Positions 15,701 to 26,160 of a stretch of 49,002 bases of DNA are shown piece after piece. The translations under genes were made by a program, and so were the position numbers. Origin of the DNA: Treponema sp. (GTDB lineage Bacteria > Spirochaetota > Spirochaetia > Treponematales > Treponemataceae); contig JAFOSK010000073.1 of assembly GCA_017392945.1 (NCBI GenBank), forward strand, positions 1 through 49,002. Reading direction: 5' to 3'. Each line of letters opens with the position of its first letter. Position 1 is the stretch's first letter. The notes below the pieces were generated by a model. It made no database searches. It was not told the DNA's origin and saw nothing but the letters and a program-made list of their open reading frames with translations.

Positions 15701-18700
15701 GTCTGTACCAATCTTTACACCGGCAATACGAGGACGGTTATTTGCAACAGTCGCATTGTATTGCTTTTGTTCATAGTTTCCAGCCTTATCAAAAGCAACA
15801 AAATTAATTTTAATTGCACCATCCTTAATATTCTGAGAATTTATAGCAACAGCCCATTCATCAGTTGTATCAAGATAGTAATCTACGATATAGTCACCGT
15901 CATCCTGATCAATAGGATTAGGATCTGCGCCATAAACAGAAGGCTTACCAGATTCTTTTTTAGAATTATCAATTGACAGAGCAGAAGCAAAGTAAACTTC
16001 CATATCTGATGTAGAAGTCTTTGTAATTTCTGTATCAACATAAATTTTCTTAACAACAGAAGACTCTACGGTCATCATTTTTATTCTGTACATTACTTTG
16101 TTGACCATACAAATTCCGCCAACATGAAGCTTGCTGTCAGAAAGAGTCAAAGAACTTATATCGATTTCATCTCCATTTACGGTTGCCTTTACACGTCTCC
16201 AATAAATATCGTAATCGCCCTTTACAAGTTCAGAACCGTCATATTTATCTGTTGTATATGAAGCAGAAACAGTTTCTCTGTTATCTGTACCATTAGCTCC
16301 CTGGCTTATAGAAGAGTCTATTACACAACTTGCAGAAGAATCCGTCATAAACATTATGATGCGACTGAATCCGCTCTGATTTAACCCGTCTTTAACAGCC
16401 TCTTTAATCGTTCCCGTTATCTTATAGAATCCGTCAGACTGAACAACATTATTAATTTCTGTTAAGTTAAGAGTACTGCAAGTAAAGTCAGGATTTTCGT
16501 TATCAGTATAAAGCTTAATAGTAAACGGCGTAAATTTACCATCTTCACCTTTTTCTGTTGCAACAATTTTCTTTTCTATCTTTGTAACACCGCTGTCAGA
16601 TCCTACCGGATAGTTAAGAAGCTTATTTGGTTTTCCATCTCCATTGTCATAGTCAGAAATATAACTTGAATCTATAGCAACACCGTCAACGGTAACAGAT
16701 TCAATTCCCGAATCATCTTCTATAGATCCTGTAAGCCACCACTTACCCTTTATGTACATATTGTCTTTATAAAGCTGACTTCCAACTATATCACCAGTTC
16801 CGGCTGTATTATTTGAATACTGAACAAGACGCATTGCCTTGCTGTTACCGAATACAGGCGAACCCGGGTCAAGAGTAAACGGAATAATAACATCCTTGCT
16901 TACTTTATTTGTACTGCTTACCGCATATATGCGCAAAGCCATTCTACGGTTAGAATTATCAGCCTTATTAAATTCCTTGGCACTGTTAATTGTAAGGTTC
17001 CAGCTTACAGTACCAGTAGCCTTTATACCTGTTATTCCCGCAGCCGTTTCTATCCGTGCATCATACACATTTGTTACATTTTTAAGCGCAGTTTCCCAAT
17101 CATCATTAAAACTGCTTCCATTATACTCAGGGTCAATCTGAACATAAACGCCTGTAACAGAAGCCTGCAAGTCTCCTAATTCTGTAGAACCGAATATACG
17201 TACTGCTCCGCCAACAGATGAGTCAGCAGTAGGATAGCCAACTTTTACAGTAGGAACATCGCCCTGTGTCATTATCTTTAACGGCAGTTTCTTAGCAGAA
17301 TCTTTTCCGTCATTTCCAAGAGCATCAACACCATAAACCCATATATACAAAGGTGCTTCAAGAACGGTTTCTGTATAACCTGCAGAATAAGCTTCATTTA
17401 CATAATCATTCAAATATTTGAATTGACTCAAAGTCAGATTTTCAGTTCCATTAAAACTGAAAGCCCATGAGCTTGCCTGTGGCAGATCTTTCCAAGTTGT
17501 CGGCTCTGTGCTTGTATCTTTAGAGAAACCAACCTTCAGAGTAAATGCTCCGTCATCAGATGCAGTACCAGAAACCGTGTTGGAACTAGTTCCATAGAAC
17601 ATGGTATTTTCTGTAGTCTGAAAACCAATAACCGGTACGGCATTATCAATATAGATATCTTTACTCTCTTCTTTCTCTCTTCCAGCCTTGTCGTAAACAG
17701 TTACGTTAAACACAACCTTCTGGCGGCCACCTGAATACTCAGAAAGATCAACCTTATAAAGACCATAAATATAGCCCGGAGACGTAGTATCTATCTTTTT
17801 TAACTCACCTGTTGAAGAAATTGTTTTTCCGCCAAACTTAACTGCTATTGTATCCATTCCGTTGGAATCTTTACCTTTTACGAATGCATACAGATATTTT
17901 TTAGTTCCTCCAACATCAGAATTCAGATCATTAATACTAGACCAGCCGTCCGGAGTAGTATCAGTTGTAGTTCCTACAGCAGCAGCCAGAGTTTCAACCG
18001 TATCAGAAAGCTCTGTTGCAGACAGTTTGTAAATCAACTTAGAAATAGCAGGGTCCACAAGGTCAATGCTTGCATAGAGAATAGTTGCATCCGAACTTGT
18101 TTCATAGGTTACATTGCCAGACTTTAATTTTGGTGCTGACAAATAAGATGCAGCATCAGAAGAAGTAAATGTTTCATTCTTTGCATCAGTTACTTCAAAA
18201 AGAATATTCTTTTCACCGTCATTGTCATTGCTGAATTCATATGACCACATTCCACTTGAACTGTCATAACAATTATCGCTCCAGTCAGCATCGCCAATTT
18301 TTATCTTTAAACTCTTAATTATTCCGTCATCATCACTTACAGAACCGATTATCTGCTTATTTTGAATCATTATTCGTTCAGAAGCAGTCATTCCAGCCTT
18401 TAATGTAACATTAGAGAACGTAATGACAGGTCTGTCGCTGTCCTGGCTTACCTTTACAGTATGAGCAGATGCAGTATAATCCGTTGCGTTTTCAGCCTTA
18501 TCAGTAAATACAACGGCAATTTTATAATTCTTTTCATCTGAAAGTTTTCCTGTATCAAGTTCTAATGACCAGCTGCCGTTTGAATAAGAATTTTTGCTTT
18601 CAGCTCCAGTTATTGTACTTGCTTTAGTCCATTCGCCGGAATCTGTCTCATTCTTTACCCATAATACAGGCTTTGAATCATCTGCAAGATTTGCATCCTG

Positions 18701-21700
18701 AACGTTTCCAGTAAGAGTTATTTTCTTATTTACAGTTGCACCGCTTACAGGAGAACTAACCGTTACAACAGGAGTCGAATTATCTACAGTAAAACTGCAA
18801 ACCGATACAACATCAGAAAGGTTTCCTGCAATATCCTGTGCACGCGCGTACAAAGTATACGTTCCGTCTTTAAGAGCAGCTGGAACAGTAAATTCATAAT
18901 TCGTCTTCTGAACCTTAAGATTTTCGGCATTCAAAGTTTCAAGAGCATTTGTTGAATCCAGACTGCTGCTTGTTCCAAGATAAAGCTTATAAATTCCGCT
19001 GAACTTTGCATCATTAGCAGCAGAGTCTTCTGCATTCAAAGTCTTTATTCTTATAATCTTATTCTTCTGCAAAACAAGATCTTGATAAGCAGACTCTATT
19101 TCGTGAGTAACAACTGGCTTTGTAGTATCAACATAAAGCGTATACTGCCCCAATTCCGCAGTCTGTCCAGCCTTATCAGCCGCAACAATCTTAAATGTAT
19201 TTTCGCCCTCTGCAAAACTTGCAGAAAAACTGAAGCTGTTATTAAGCTGAATACCAGATTCTGAACCGTTCAGCATAAGCTTTACGGTATCAAGATTAAC
19301 TTCCGTTACGCTTCCTTTAAGGGTAATCTGATTCTGAATAAACCAGTTAATCGGATTATCAGAATCCTTTTTGCTTACAAAATAATTGCTATCTCCAGAA
19401 TCCGTAAAGGTCTTTTCACCACCGCTTATAACAAGATGATTCTTTCCGTCCATATAAGGCTTTGTAGAATCCTTTGCAAAAAGATCAAATACAGGCGCAG
19501 TTTTATCAACCTGGAATTTTATTTCAGTAGAAGATGTGCGTCCAAAATAATCCTTTACAATAAATTTCTTTGTATTCAATTCACCTGCTGCAGTCTCTGT
19601 CTGACCTGTTATATTTGCAGTCCATTTAGATTCTGAAGCATTCCAAAGTTCTGTATCATCACCATCAAGTTTTACAGAAACGACCTCAACATCATCAACG
19701 GCAGTTCCTGTAACAGTGAATGCTGCCGGCAGGAATTTTCCACTCGAATAATCAACGCCGTTCACTTTTTCAACGCTTGCAGAAGGAGCTTCGTTATCAA
19801 CTCCAAAGCCCTTGTCCTTCATTTCGCATATATTATAAGAAGAACTTGCAGTTCCAGACTCAATTGCAGTAGCATCACAATTTACGTCATAAACCCACAT
19901 AGAAAGAGAATAGCCTTTTCCAACACTACCAAGAGCCCCACTTCCTACATTAATAGTAAGTGACAGTGTTGTTAGAGTTTGTTCAGCCGGAACCTCAATT
20001 GACTCATCCTTTTTTGTATTTCGCGCAGAATCCTTAATTAAATACCTAACTTTCCTAATGCCGTCATCATCTTTTACAGTTCCGTAGATAATATCGCTTC
20101 CCATACCAAATACGTTATGCTTATCATCTGCGCCCTGTTCTACATTAAAATTAGTAAATGTAAGCGTAGGTCTGTCAGATTCCTGATTGATATAGAATTC
20201 CTTTGTTATAGAACCAGAAGCTGTAGCATTTCCTGCGCGGTCATAAGAAACAAGCTCAAGTTTAAGACTTCGTTTATCAGTAAGACCTGTCGTATCAAGT
20301 TCAAAATTAAAACGCAATGCATCATCGCCAGTTTTTTCTATTGAACCTGTCTGAGTAGCATTATAATTTCCGTCGCTCTCTGCAACATAGTAATTAAGGA
20401 CAGTCTTAGCAACCTTATCATCATCTGTAGCTGTTCCCGTAACCTTAATCTTTCCGTTTACCTGCTGCAATCCTGCACTTTCAGCAATAGCATCAACTGT
20501 AGGTGTAACAGAAGTAATTACAGGAACCGGAGCAGTCTTATCCACATAAACATTTACACTAAGCGATGTACTCTGCTTAGCCTTATCAACGGCAATGAAT
20601 GTATAGGTCTTAGAACCAGCTGTACTTGCCGGAATAGAAATTCCATATTCTCCGCCAGTTCCAGAAACAGCAGGCATTACAATAAAAGAATCGCTGCACT
20701 TTATGCTGTCAAGATTGTCGTCAGAAACATTGAGTTTCAGAGTAAAATTGCCCTTTGCATAATAAGTAGAATCAATAAGCTGTGCGTCTCCTGTAATTCC
20801 GCTGGCAGTGATAACCGGTGCCTTGCGGTCAACAATTACATTTCTAATAGCCTCAACAGAAGAAGAATCTTTATCTCCAGTACGGCCAGCATTATCCGTT
20901 GCGCGGAATTTGATTTTAGGAGCATAGGAATTCTTATCAGGATTTGCAGCAAAATAAGATTTTGCAATTTCCTCAAAGTTGATATTTGCAGACCACTTCA
21001 AAGTTCCTTCGGCAGTAGTCCATGAAGTAAATGTATCTGAATCAGAAACAGAATATTCAACAGCTGCAATGCCGCTTGAATTCAAACTGTCCCCCGGATC
21101 CTCTGCATTTCCCTTGAATGAAGCATATGGGTTCAGCGATGTTCCTACATAGACATATTCTGCAATGCTGCTGTCTACTGAAACATAAGGATCGTAACTG
21201 TCAACTACATATGAGAATTCCTGTGAATTAGTTTTAGCAAATCTGTCCGTTACAGTAAATTTTACATTGTTTCCTGCTGTACCAGAATTCTTAATGTATA
21301 TAAAATCATATTTTCCAGAATCTGCATCCGTAACCTTAAATTCCCAGTTTCCTTTTTTGTAATATCCTGCATCAGACAAAGAAGCAGAATCCTCGCTTGT
21401 GTCATTCTGCAATGTCCAACCGTTTGAAGCTAAGTCAGAAACAGGAAGACTCAATTCAACTGCATCGCCTTCTGCTTTTATCGTTACAATCTTATTGCCC
21501 TCTGTAACAGAGCCTTTTATCTTAAAATTAGTATTTTCAACCTTAAACTGTCCCGAAGCAGTAGAGACTGTTATGGTAGGAGCCGCATAATCAACACCGA
21601 TGTTATATATATCGCTGCCGCTTGTACGGCTTACCGCATAATTAGAAGGATCACCGTCCTTATCCCAAATTTCATAGTCAATCTTATAAATACCTTCTGC

Positions 21701-24700
21701 AAATGTTCCTGTCTGCAGAGGAATGCTCAACTCATAAGATGATGTAGACAGTCCGTCAACTGAATAGAATTCAAATGGATCATCCCATGTTCCGTCATCC
21801 TTAAGTTTTCTTCCACTGAATTTTATAGAATAGATATTGTCATCATCCGTTACGGTTCCAAGAATCTTGTTGTTTCCTTTATCGAAAAGGTTTACTCCCG
21901 TTGTCAGTTCAGAAATATCCTTACCATTTTCCAAATTGCTGAACGTAATAACAGGTTTATCCGTTTCCTGATCTACCTTAAACCTGATTGTCTTTGAACC
22001 CGTATTTCCGGCACGGTCTGTAGAATTTACAACAATGCTATATTCTGTGTTATCTGTATAACTGTTCTTTTCTATAGAGAACATAGTCGCTTCTGGAATG
22101 TCTGAATCCGAAGAAACATATACAGGCTCTGTTTCGCCGTCTTTATAAATCTTTATCTCTGTCTTTAATACCTTATCGTTGTCGCTGGCATTTCCCTTGA
22201 TTTTTACAATACCATTAACAGTATAAAGACTGCTTTCAAATTTATAATAATCCTGAAGTTCCACGCTAGGAACAGGAGCCGTTTTATCCACATAAACATT
22301 TACACTTAGAGATGTGCTCTGCTTAGCCTTATCAACAGCTGTAAATGTATAAGTCTTTGAACCGGCCGTACTTGCAGGAATGGAAATTTCATATTCCCCG
22401 CCAGTTCCAGAAATAGCCGGCATTGCAATAGAAGAATCGCTGCACTTTATGCTGTCAAGATTGTCATCAGAAACATTTACTTTTAATGTAAATGTACCAC
22501 GGGCATAATATGTTGAATCAATGAGGCATACGTCGCCCGAAATTGCCCCAGCAGTAATAACAGGCGCCTTGCGGTCAACTATTATTGTCCTGAGAGCCGC
22601 AACAGCAGAAGAATCTGTATCGCCCGTAAGTCCAGAATTATCCTTAGCCCTGAATTTAATCTTTGTAGAATAAGAATTCTTATCAATATTTGAATCAAAA
22701 TAAGATTTGGCGAGCTCTTCAAAGTTGATGTTTGCAGACCATTTTAAGGTTCCTTCAGCAGCTGTCCATGAAGAAAATGCAGCTGAATCAGAAACAGAAT
22801 ATTCAACAGCAGCAACGCCGCTTGAACTCAATATGTCACCCGGATCTTCTGCAGTTCCCTTGAATGAAGCATACGGATTCAAAGTTGTACCAACATAAAT
22901 TGGTTCTGAAATACTGCTGTCTACAAAGATATAAGGAGGCATACTATCTATGATATAACTGAATTCCTGAGAACTTGATTTTGCAAATTTATCAGTTGCA
23001 GTAAATATCAGGTTGCGTCCAGAATCTCCAGAATCGGTAATGTATACAAATTCATATTTTCCGGCATCAGCATCCGTTACCTTAAATTCCCAATTTCCTT
23101 TTTTGTAATATTCAGCATCGGACAATGAACCTGACTCTTCGCTTGTAACAGACTGCAATTCCCAGCCGGCACCAGCAGGGGCTGCAACAGGAAGCGTTAA
23201 AGCCTCATTATCCCCTTCAACTTTTACAGTAACAGTTTTATTTCCCTCTGTTACAGAACCCTTGATCTTAAAGCCTTTATTCTTACCCTTAAAATCTCCA
23301 GATTCTGTATAAATACTTAAAGACGGAGCCGCGTAATCAACACCAATATGGTACAAATCGCTTCCATTAGTACAGCTTACCGCACCATTAGAAGCATTTC
23401 CGTCCTTATCCCATACTTCATAATCAATCTTGTAAATTCCCTCTGCAAATGTCTCAGCTGTATTTCCATTTTTTATCTGCAAAGGAATGCTCAACGTATA
23501 AGAAGATGTATTTAACCCAGAAACAGAATAGAATTCAACAGAATCATCCCAAGAACCGTCATCCTTAAGCTTTCTTGCATTGAACTTTATAGAATAAACA
23601 TTATCATCATCCGTTACTGTTCCAAGAATCTTGTTATTGCCCTTATCAAAAAGGTTAACTGCAGCAGTCAGTTCAGAAATATCTTTACCTTTTTCCAAAT
23701 TACTGAACGAAATTCCCGGCCGGTCAGTTTCCTGATCAACATGAATAGCCTGAGTTACGGTATTAGTATTTCCAGCCTTATCCGCAATAACAAATTCCGC
23801 AGTAAGATCATAAACAGGCAGATTAGCAACTACAGTATTCAAATCTTTAATTTCAATTGAAAAATCCGTAAGACGGCCAGCCTGAATGGACTGTCTTGTT
23901 TCACCGCTCAAATAATATATATCGTAATTTGTCTCATAAAGCTCGTAGTTATCCGTTACATTTGCAGACAAAGAAATCTTTCCATTTACAGTAGGAATCT
24001 TTGTTGTTGTATCAATAGAATAGTACGGACTCACAGAAAGCGTACTCATAGAAGGCTTGTCCGTATCAACATGAATTCGCCTTGTAACGGAACTTGAATT
24101 CTGATCTGAATCTACTGCTGTAATCGAAACGGAACATAAGTACAGAGAATTACTCAAGAGATCCGCAAATTTTTCATCCGTGATTTCAATAGACCATTCA
24201 TCGCCATTCAAATTAACATCAGCAGCATAAGAATGTTCTTCTTCATCAGGATTCTTTTCGTTCGCAGCTGTTACAGCACAAGACAGATAAACAGAATCAG
24301 TCCAATGCTTTACAGTTCCGGCAAAACTGAAGTTGTAATTATTCATAACACAAAGATCTGCCGGACCAGAAATAACTGTTATTACCGGTGGTTTAGAAAC
24401 AGTTTCAACAAGGAATCCATAAATATTACCGTCACTGTTCTCAATTTCATTTCCGTCAAGATCACAACCTTCAGCAGAAACAACATAATACTTCTTTGCA
24501 TTAAGCTTTCCTATTGAAGTTACAATCTTAATAGAATCACCAAAACTGATTGCCTTCTCCCTTACAGCAAGAGCCTTAGCCCTCTCTTCAGCATCTTCAA
24601 TCTTTTCTATATTATCCAAAGATTCAACAAGAACGATTTCTTCAGTTCCCTCTGCAACAGAGCCATGTTCATCACATTCCTTAAGAACAAGCCGGATTGT

Positions 24701-25912
24701 ATTTTCCTTAAGACTGATCTGGTCACGTCCCTGAGAAACACTAACAGTAATCTTAGATTCGTTAGAAATAGAACTGAATTCGTTTTCGAATTTGTAACCG
24801 CTTACTTCAAAATACGGAGAATTTGCCGGATTCAATTTAAATGAAGAGATTTTATCTGCTGACAAACCGCTTTCAATTCCGGAATTTTCCGTCTTAATGC
24901 TGTTTTCCGAAAGATATTGTTTTATTTCCGCAACGTTATCTGACTTTGAATAAGAGCCGTTAGCAACAGAAACAAGATCTGCATTAGTAAGCTTAAAGCT
25001 GTCATCCGCACTTTCAGAATATATTTTATTATAAATCGTATCATAGATATAATAGCAGGAAGAAAGGTTTCCCATAGGCGTAAAGCCGCTTTCGCTGTAA
25101 GTTCCGTCGCCGCCGCTTTTTGCAACACTGGAAGGAGCACCATATTCCTTCGCAGAATCGGCAACCTCAATAACACAATATATTTTTGCCGTATCCTGAC
25201 CAGCATCACGCGTGTCATAAAGCTTGTTATACAGCTCTGTAAGCCTCTTTTCAGATTCAGAGGACGGATTGTCATATTTCTTTGCAATAATGAGATCTAG
25301 ACCAACACCAGATATATTCGCATGCCTTACAGTATCAATCTTTTCCAGAATTCCTTCGCTATTCTTTTTATAAGCAGTAAAATAAAGGGAACTCAAAGTA
25401 TTGGCATCCGCAATATCACCCGTTACACGGATCGTCTTACCAAAAGAATCATCCGTATCCGGTCTTTTAATAACTACAATAGGAGCGGTATTATCAATTT
25501 TATACATTCTGGACTTAGAAGTTTGTCGTCCAACTTTATCAGTCGCGGTAACAGTAAAAGTATATTCACCATCAGGAATGTCATAACTGACCGTGCCATC
25601 TTCCGCAACATGCCTGTTATTTACGGTACAGCTCCAGGCAGATCTAAAAATATCCATTCCGCCCGTATAATTTGCCACAGTTGCACCTGTAGTAGTTGAC
25701 GTTACATTTATATTGATCAAGGCAACAAAAGAGTCATCTCCCGCAGAACCTGTCATAGTAAACGTATTCATGATTACACTACCGTCTTCCGGCGTACCTA
25801 TTTCAAGAACAGGTGCAATAACGTCTACCTTTTCACCTAGACCAACTTCACAGGCAGCAAAAAGAAAAAACGAGAAAATAACTCCTACCGAACTTAAAAC
25901 TTTTTTTAACAT
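12779..25912 (-). CDS. Giant Ig-like-repeat surface lipoprotein (4377 residues)
   Basis: A signal peptide (1-20) ends LFAA before Cys21, so the protein is lipid-anchored. Most of the chain is an array of bacterial Ig-like domains, each closing with a D(K/R)AGN-type turn, a basic strand and an acidic 'VD...P' linker before the next. Two units of about 590 residues (725-1312 and 1313-1907) are close copies, and linkers of the type QE(T/S)DRP recur at about 1908 and 2500. Near 3830-3920 is an IPT/TIG-like domain (FKLYGFNLNGASTTVKFNG), and the last ~450 residues look like repeated beta-propeller blades. No cysteine-rich or catalytic domain was recognised. An adhesin or cell-surface stalk is likely by analogy. 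The ATG at 25912 is chosen because GGAG lies 7 nt upstream; an ATG four codons earlier has no such site. It is monocistronic. Confidence 0.9.
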   Translation of the reverse strand: MLKKVLSSVGVIFSFFLFAACEVGLGEKVDVIAPVLEIGTPEDGSVIMNTFTMTGSAGDDSFVALININVTSTTTGATVANYTGGMDIFRSAWSCTVNNRHVAEDGTVSYDIPDGEYTFTVTATDKVGRQTSKSRMYKIDNTAPIVVIKRPDTDDSFGKTIRVTGDIADANTLSSLYFTAYKKNSEGILEKIDTVRHANISGVGLDLIIAKKYDNPSSESEKRLTELYNKLYDTRDAGQDTAKIYCVIEVADSAKEYGAPSSVAKSGGDGTYSESGFTPMGNLSSCYYIYDTIYNKIYSESADDSFKLTNADLVSVANGSYSKSDNVAEIKQYLSENSIKTENSGIESGLSADKISSFKLNPANSPYFEVSGYKFENEFSSISNESKITVSVSQGRDQISLKENTIRLVLKECDEHGSVAEGTEEIVLVESLDNIEKIEDAEERAKALAVREKAISFGDSIKIVTSIGKLNAKKYYVVSAEGCDLDGNEIENSDGNIYGFLVETVSKPPVITVISGPADLCVMNNYNFSFAGTVKHWTDSVYLSCAVTAANEKNPDEEEHSYAADVNLNGDEWSIEITDEKFADLLSNSLYLCSVSITAVDSDQNSSSVTRRIHVDTDKPSMSTLSVSPYYSIDTTTKIPTVNGKISLSANVTDNYELYETNYDIYYLSGETRQSIQAGRLTDFSIEIKDLNTVVANLPVYDLTAEFVIADKAGNTNTVTQAIHVDQETDRPGISFSNLEKGKDISELTAAVNLFDKGNNKILGTVTDDDNVYSIKFNARKLKDDGSWDDSVEFYSVSGLNTSSYTLSIPLQIKNGNTAETFAEGIYKIDYEVWDKDGNASNGAVSCTNGSDLYHIGVDYAAPSLSIYTESGDFKGKNKGFKIKGSVTEGNKTVTVKVEGDNEALTLPVAAPAGAGWELQSVTSEESGSLSDAEYYKKGNWEFKVTDADAGKYEFVYITDSGDSGRNLIFTATDKFAKSSSQEFSYIIDSMPPYIFVDSSISEPIYVGTTLNPYASFKGTAEDPGDILSSSGVAAVEYSVSDSAAFSSWTAAEGTLKWSANINFEELAKSYFDSNIDKNSYSTKIKFRAKDNSGLTGDTDSSAVAALRTIIVDRKAPVITAGAISGDVCLIDSTYYARGTFTLKVNVSDDNLDSIKCSDSSIAMPAISGTGGEYEISIPASTAGSKTYTFTAVDKAKQSTSLSVNVYVDKTAPVPSVELQDYYKFESSLYTVNGIVKIKGNASDNDKVLKTEIKIYKDGETEPVYVSSDSDIPEATMFSIEKNSYTDNTEYSIVVNSTDRAGNTGSKTIRFKVDQETDKPVITFSNLENGKDISELTTGVNLFDKGNNKILGTVTDDDNIYSIKFSGRKLKDDGTWDDPFEFYSVDGLSTSSYELSIPLQTGTFAEGIYKIDYEIWDKDGDPSNYAVSRTSGSDIYNIGVDYAAPTITVSTASGQFKVENTNFKIKGSVTEGNKIVTIKAEGDAVELSLPVSDLASNGWTLQNDTSEDSASLSDAGYYKKGNWEFKVTDADSGKYDFIYIKNSGTAGNNVKFTVTDRFAKTNSQEFSYVVDSYDPYVSVDSSIAEYVYVGTSLNPYASFKGNAEDPGDSLNSSGIAAVEYSVSDSDTFTSWTTAEGTLKWSANINFEEIAKSYFAANPDKNSYAPKIKFRATDNAGRTGDKDSSSVEAIRNVIVDRKAPVITASGITGDAQLIDSTYYAKGNFTLKLNVSDDNLDSIKCSDSFIVMPAVSGTGGEYGISIPASTAGSKTYTFIAVDKAKQSTSLSVNVYVDKTAPVPVITSVTPTVDAIAESAGLQQVNGKIKVTGTATDDDKVAKTVLNYYVAESDGNYNATQTGSIEKTGDDALRFNFELDTTGLTDKRSLKLELVSYDRAGNATASGSITKEFYINQESDRPTLTFTNFNVEQGADDKHNVFGMGSDIIYGTVKDDDGIRKVRYLIKDSARNTKKDESIEVPAEQTLTTLSLTINVGSGALGSVGKGYSLSMWVYDVNCDATAIESGTASSSYNICEMKDKGFGVDNEAPSASVEKVNGVDYSSGKFLPAAFTVTGTAVDDVEVVSVKLDGDDTELWNASESKWTANITGQTETAAGELNTKKFIVKDYFGRTSSTEIKFQVDKTAPVFDLFAKDSTKPYMDGKNHLVISGGEKTFTDSGDSNYFVSKKDSDNPINWFIQNQITLKGSVTEVNLDTVKLMLNGSESGIQLNNSFSFSASFAEGENTFKIVAADKAGQTAELGQYTLYVDTTKPVVTHEIESAYQDLVLQKNKIIRIKTLNAEDSAANDAKFSGIYKLYLGTSSSLDSTNALETLNAENLKVQKTNYEFTVPAALKDGTYTLYARAQDIAGNLSDVVSVCSFTVDNSTPVVTVSSPVSGATVNKKITLTGNVQDANLADDSKPVLWVKNETDSGEWTKASTITGAESKNSYSNGSWSLELDTGKLSDEKNYKIAVVFTDKAENATDYTASAHTVKVSQDSDRPVITFSNVTLKAGMTASERIMIQNKQIIGSVSDDDGIIKSLKIKIGDADWSDNCYDSSSGMWSYEFSNDNDGEKNILFEVTDAKNETFTSSDAASYLSAPKLKSGNVTYETSSDATILYASIDLVDPAISKLIYKLSATELSDTVETLAAAVGTTTDTTPDGWSSINDLNSDVGGTKKYLYAFVKGKDSNGMDTIAVKFGGKTISSTGELKKIDTTSPGYIYGLYKVDLSEYSGGRQKVVFNVTVYDKAGREKEESKDIYIDNAVPVIGFQTTENTMFYGTSSNTVSGTASDDGAFTLKVGFSKDTSTEPTTWKDLPQASSWAFSFNGTENLTLSQFKYLNDYVNEAYSAGYTETVLEAPLYIWVYGVDALGNDGKDSAKKLPLKIMTQGDVPTVKVGYPTADSSVGGAVRIFGSTELGDLQASVTGVYVQIDPEYNGSSFNDDWETALKNVTNVYDARIETAAGITGIKATGTVSWNLTINSAKEFNKADNSNRRMALRIYAVSSTNKVSKDVIIPFTLDPGSPVFGNSKAMRLVQYSNNTAGTGDIVGSQLYKDNMYIKGKWWLTGSIEDDSGIESVTVDGVAIDSSYISDYDNGDGKPNKLLNYPVGSDSGVTKIEKKIVATEKGEDGKFTPFTIKLYTDNENPDFTCSTLNLTEINNVVQSDGFYKITGTIKEAVKDGLNQSGFSRIIMFMTDSSASCVIDSSISQGANGTDNRETVSASYTTDKYDGSELVKGDYDIYWRRVKATVNGDEIDISSLTLSDSKLHVGGICMVNKVMYRIKMMTVESSVVKKIYVDTEITKTSTSDMEVYFASALSIDNSKKESGKPSVYGADPNPIDQDDGDYIVDYYLDTTDEWAVAINSQNIKDGAIKINFVAFDKAGNYEQKQYNATVANNRPRIAGVKIGTDLNGNGSVDDSELRTTYSGLYATNGLHKKTGVVVNGQTAGGDKVFTLALPNNGSDEKTIYGTDAIMTLKGVSKVIPEIVGGNNGLSWTCSVDGGTKSSAKSLNDNHGGTEDVRSDSDTTINLGIADLLDLTAKDNKDDEVPSVFSFKIWDKTEGTTTGSDSNWAELKMRLRVSVRDGIAPVATIRPFWWSEAKDGKASAVYNSSALALGHIDLDRDLPSAEFKWNGETELTDLDPKVSGVIYLEGQARDNVLVNELYLSFGGLAKNEAYTFGNGYACFAKRNTDGDWESADSTNITLAKCGVEFVSAVDSQDAEEYNVVTWKVKIDTSKLDSKAATNVAIKVKAKDRGVPSVSGSSVTYTPKESAESVKQTGVKYNDDGTPKLTEGIPEFYDNDQEYDKNGNFVDSDGNVMFNANSTPYCKVDVVPYITGISTRLDDAYSAVTSVFNRSATGVYPVMRGEKEFKLYGFNLNGASTTVKFNGTNVGTVTAGNTSEYVTFTVPTNAKSGEIEVTVGSIGSLNNKNSETAAYNLEPNGINNNILTDNRSVYVWGMNDIITGTIRYPVFKVGKDTNQSLIASYDMGGTSTYLYKAGTSYTVGYSWTQWYDTNVAIDTSGNLFGLAQNGDSASINSVTPAQCSSLFFYPYVADDRNVFTYTRTTNWQGQSTYYDFKESYAFAWENTANGTTYNPNRIKNQKLVAVRGTNNTEIYSVYYDAIDAAIKFRAGTSTGKNSASANIANYSNGSNGSATGAQVIESGDNAGEYASVGIIPTGVTGAGTAVVCWNSGNSLKFKYNTSPLNSTTWQGEITIDDDYAGEYCNLAVDAAGGIHIAYYRAGNKLKYAYLPKYNATASEVSVCMVDSYLSVGENISIETSSKTIAYEDGVRYVPYISYYSSAIGMAKVAWPVKLDDAGHFTHGVSRDRFTGTWEVQALPTAITTKLLNYTIGVGEKSNGTTNSVMLGYGTKTGLQTALLY
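20192..23740 (-). repeat. Tandem 1.76-kb duplication inside the giant lipoprotein gene
   Basis: Unit A (23740-21977) and unit B (21976-20192) both begin with VDQETD, then ITFSNLENGKDISELT-like sequence, and keep the same order of motifs: NLFDKGNNKILGTVTDDDN, YYKKGNWEFKVTDAD, LNPYASFKG, DSTYYA, DNLDSIKCSDS, STAGSKTYTF. Long DNA stretches are nearly identical (for example around 20538 and 22284, exactly 1746 bp apart, in frame). A small insertion (IKNGNTAE) marks unit A. Confidence 0.88.
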
Positions 25913-26160
25913 TTTCCACTCCATTTTATAAACACTCTCTAGTCTTTCGACCCCAAAATACTTTTTTAAATTTATAAAACTTTGTGCTTCAATGTTTTGT
26001 TATTCATATACCTATCGGCATCATCCGGCCTTTAGTTTATCTTTACTTTTCATTCTCCTTTCATAAAAAAGGCTTTCAGCGAAATTCACGCCAAAAGCCC
26101 CCTATATTGATTTTATCACCTTAATGCAATACGTCAAATTAAATTCATTATTCAAGCAAG
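25913..26160. terminator. Spacer with minus-strand terminator (stem 26071-26099)
   Basis: GGCTTTCAGCG (26071-26081) pairs with CGCCAAAAGCC (26089-26099) with two mismatches. On the minus strand this stem is followed by a run of T (26070-26064), so it can end transcripts from the 26296 gene. The rest (25913-26060) should contain the promoter of the giant gene; I see no convincing hexamer pair. Confidence 0.6.
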
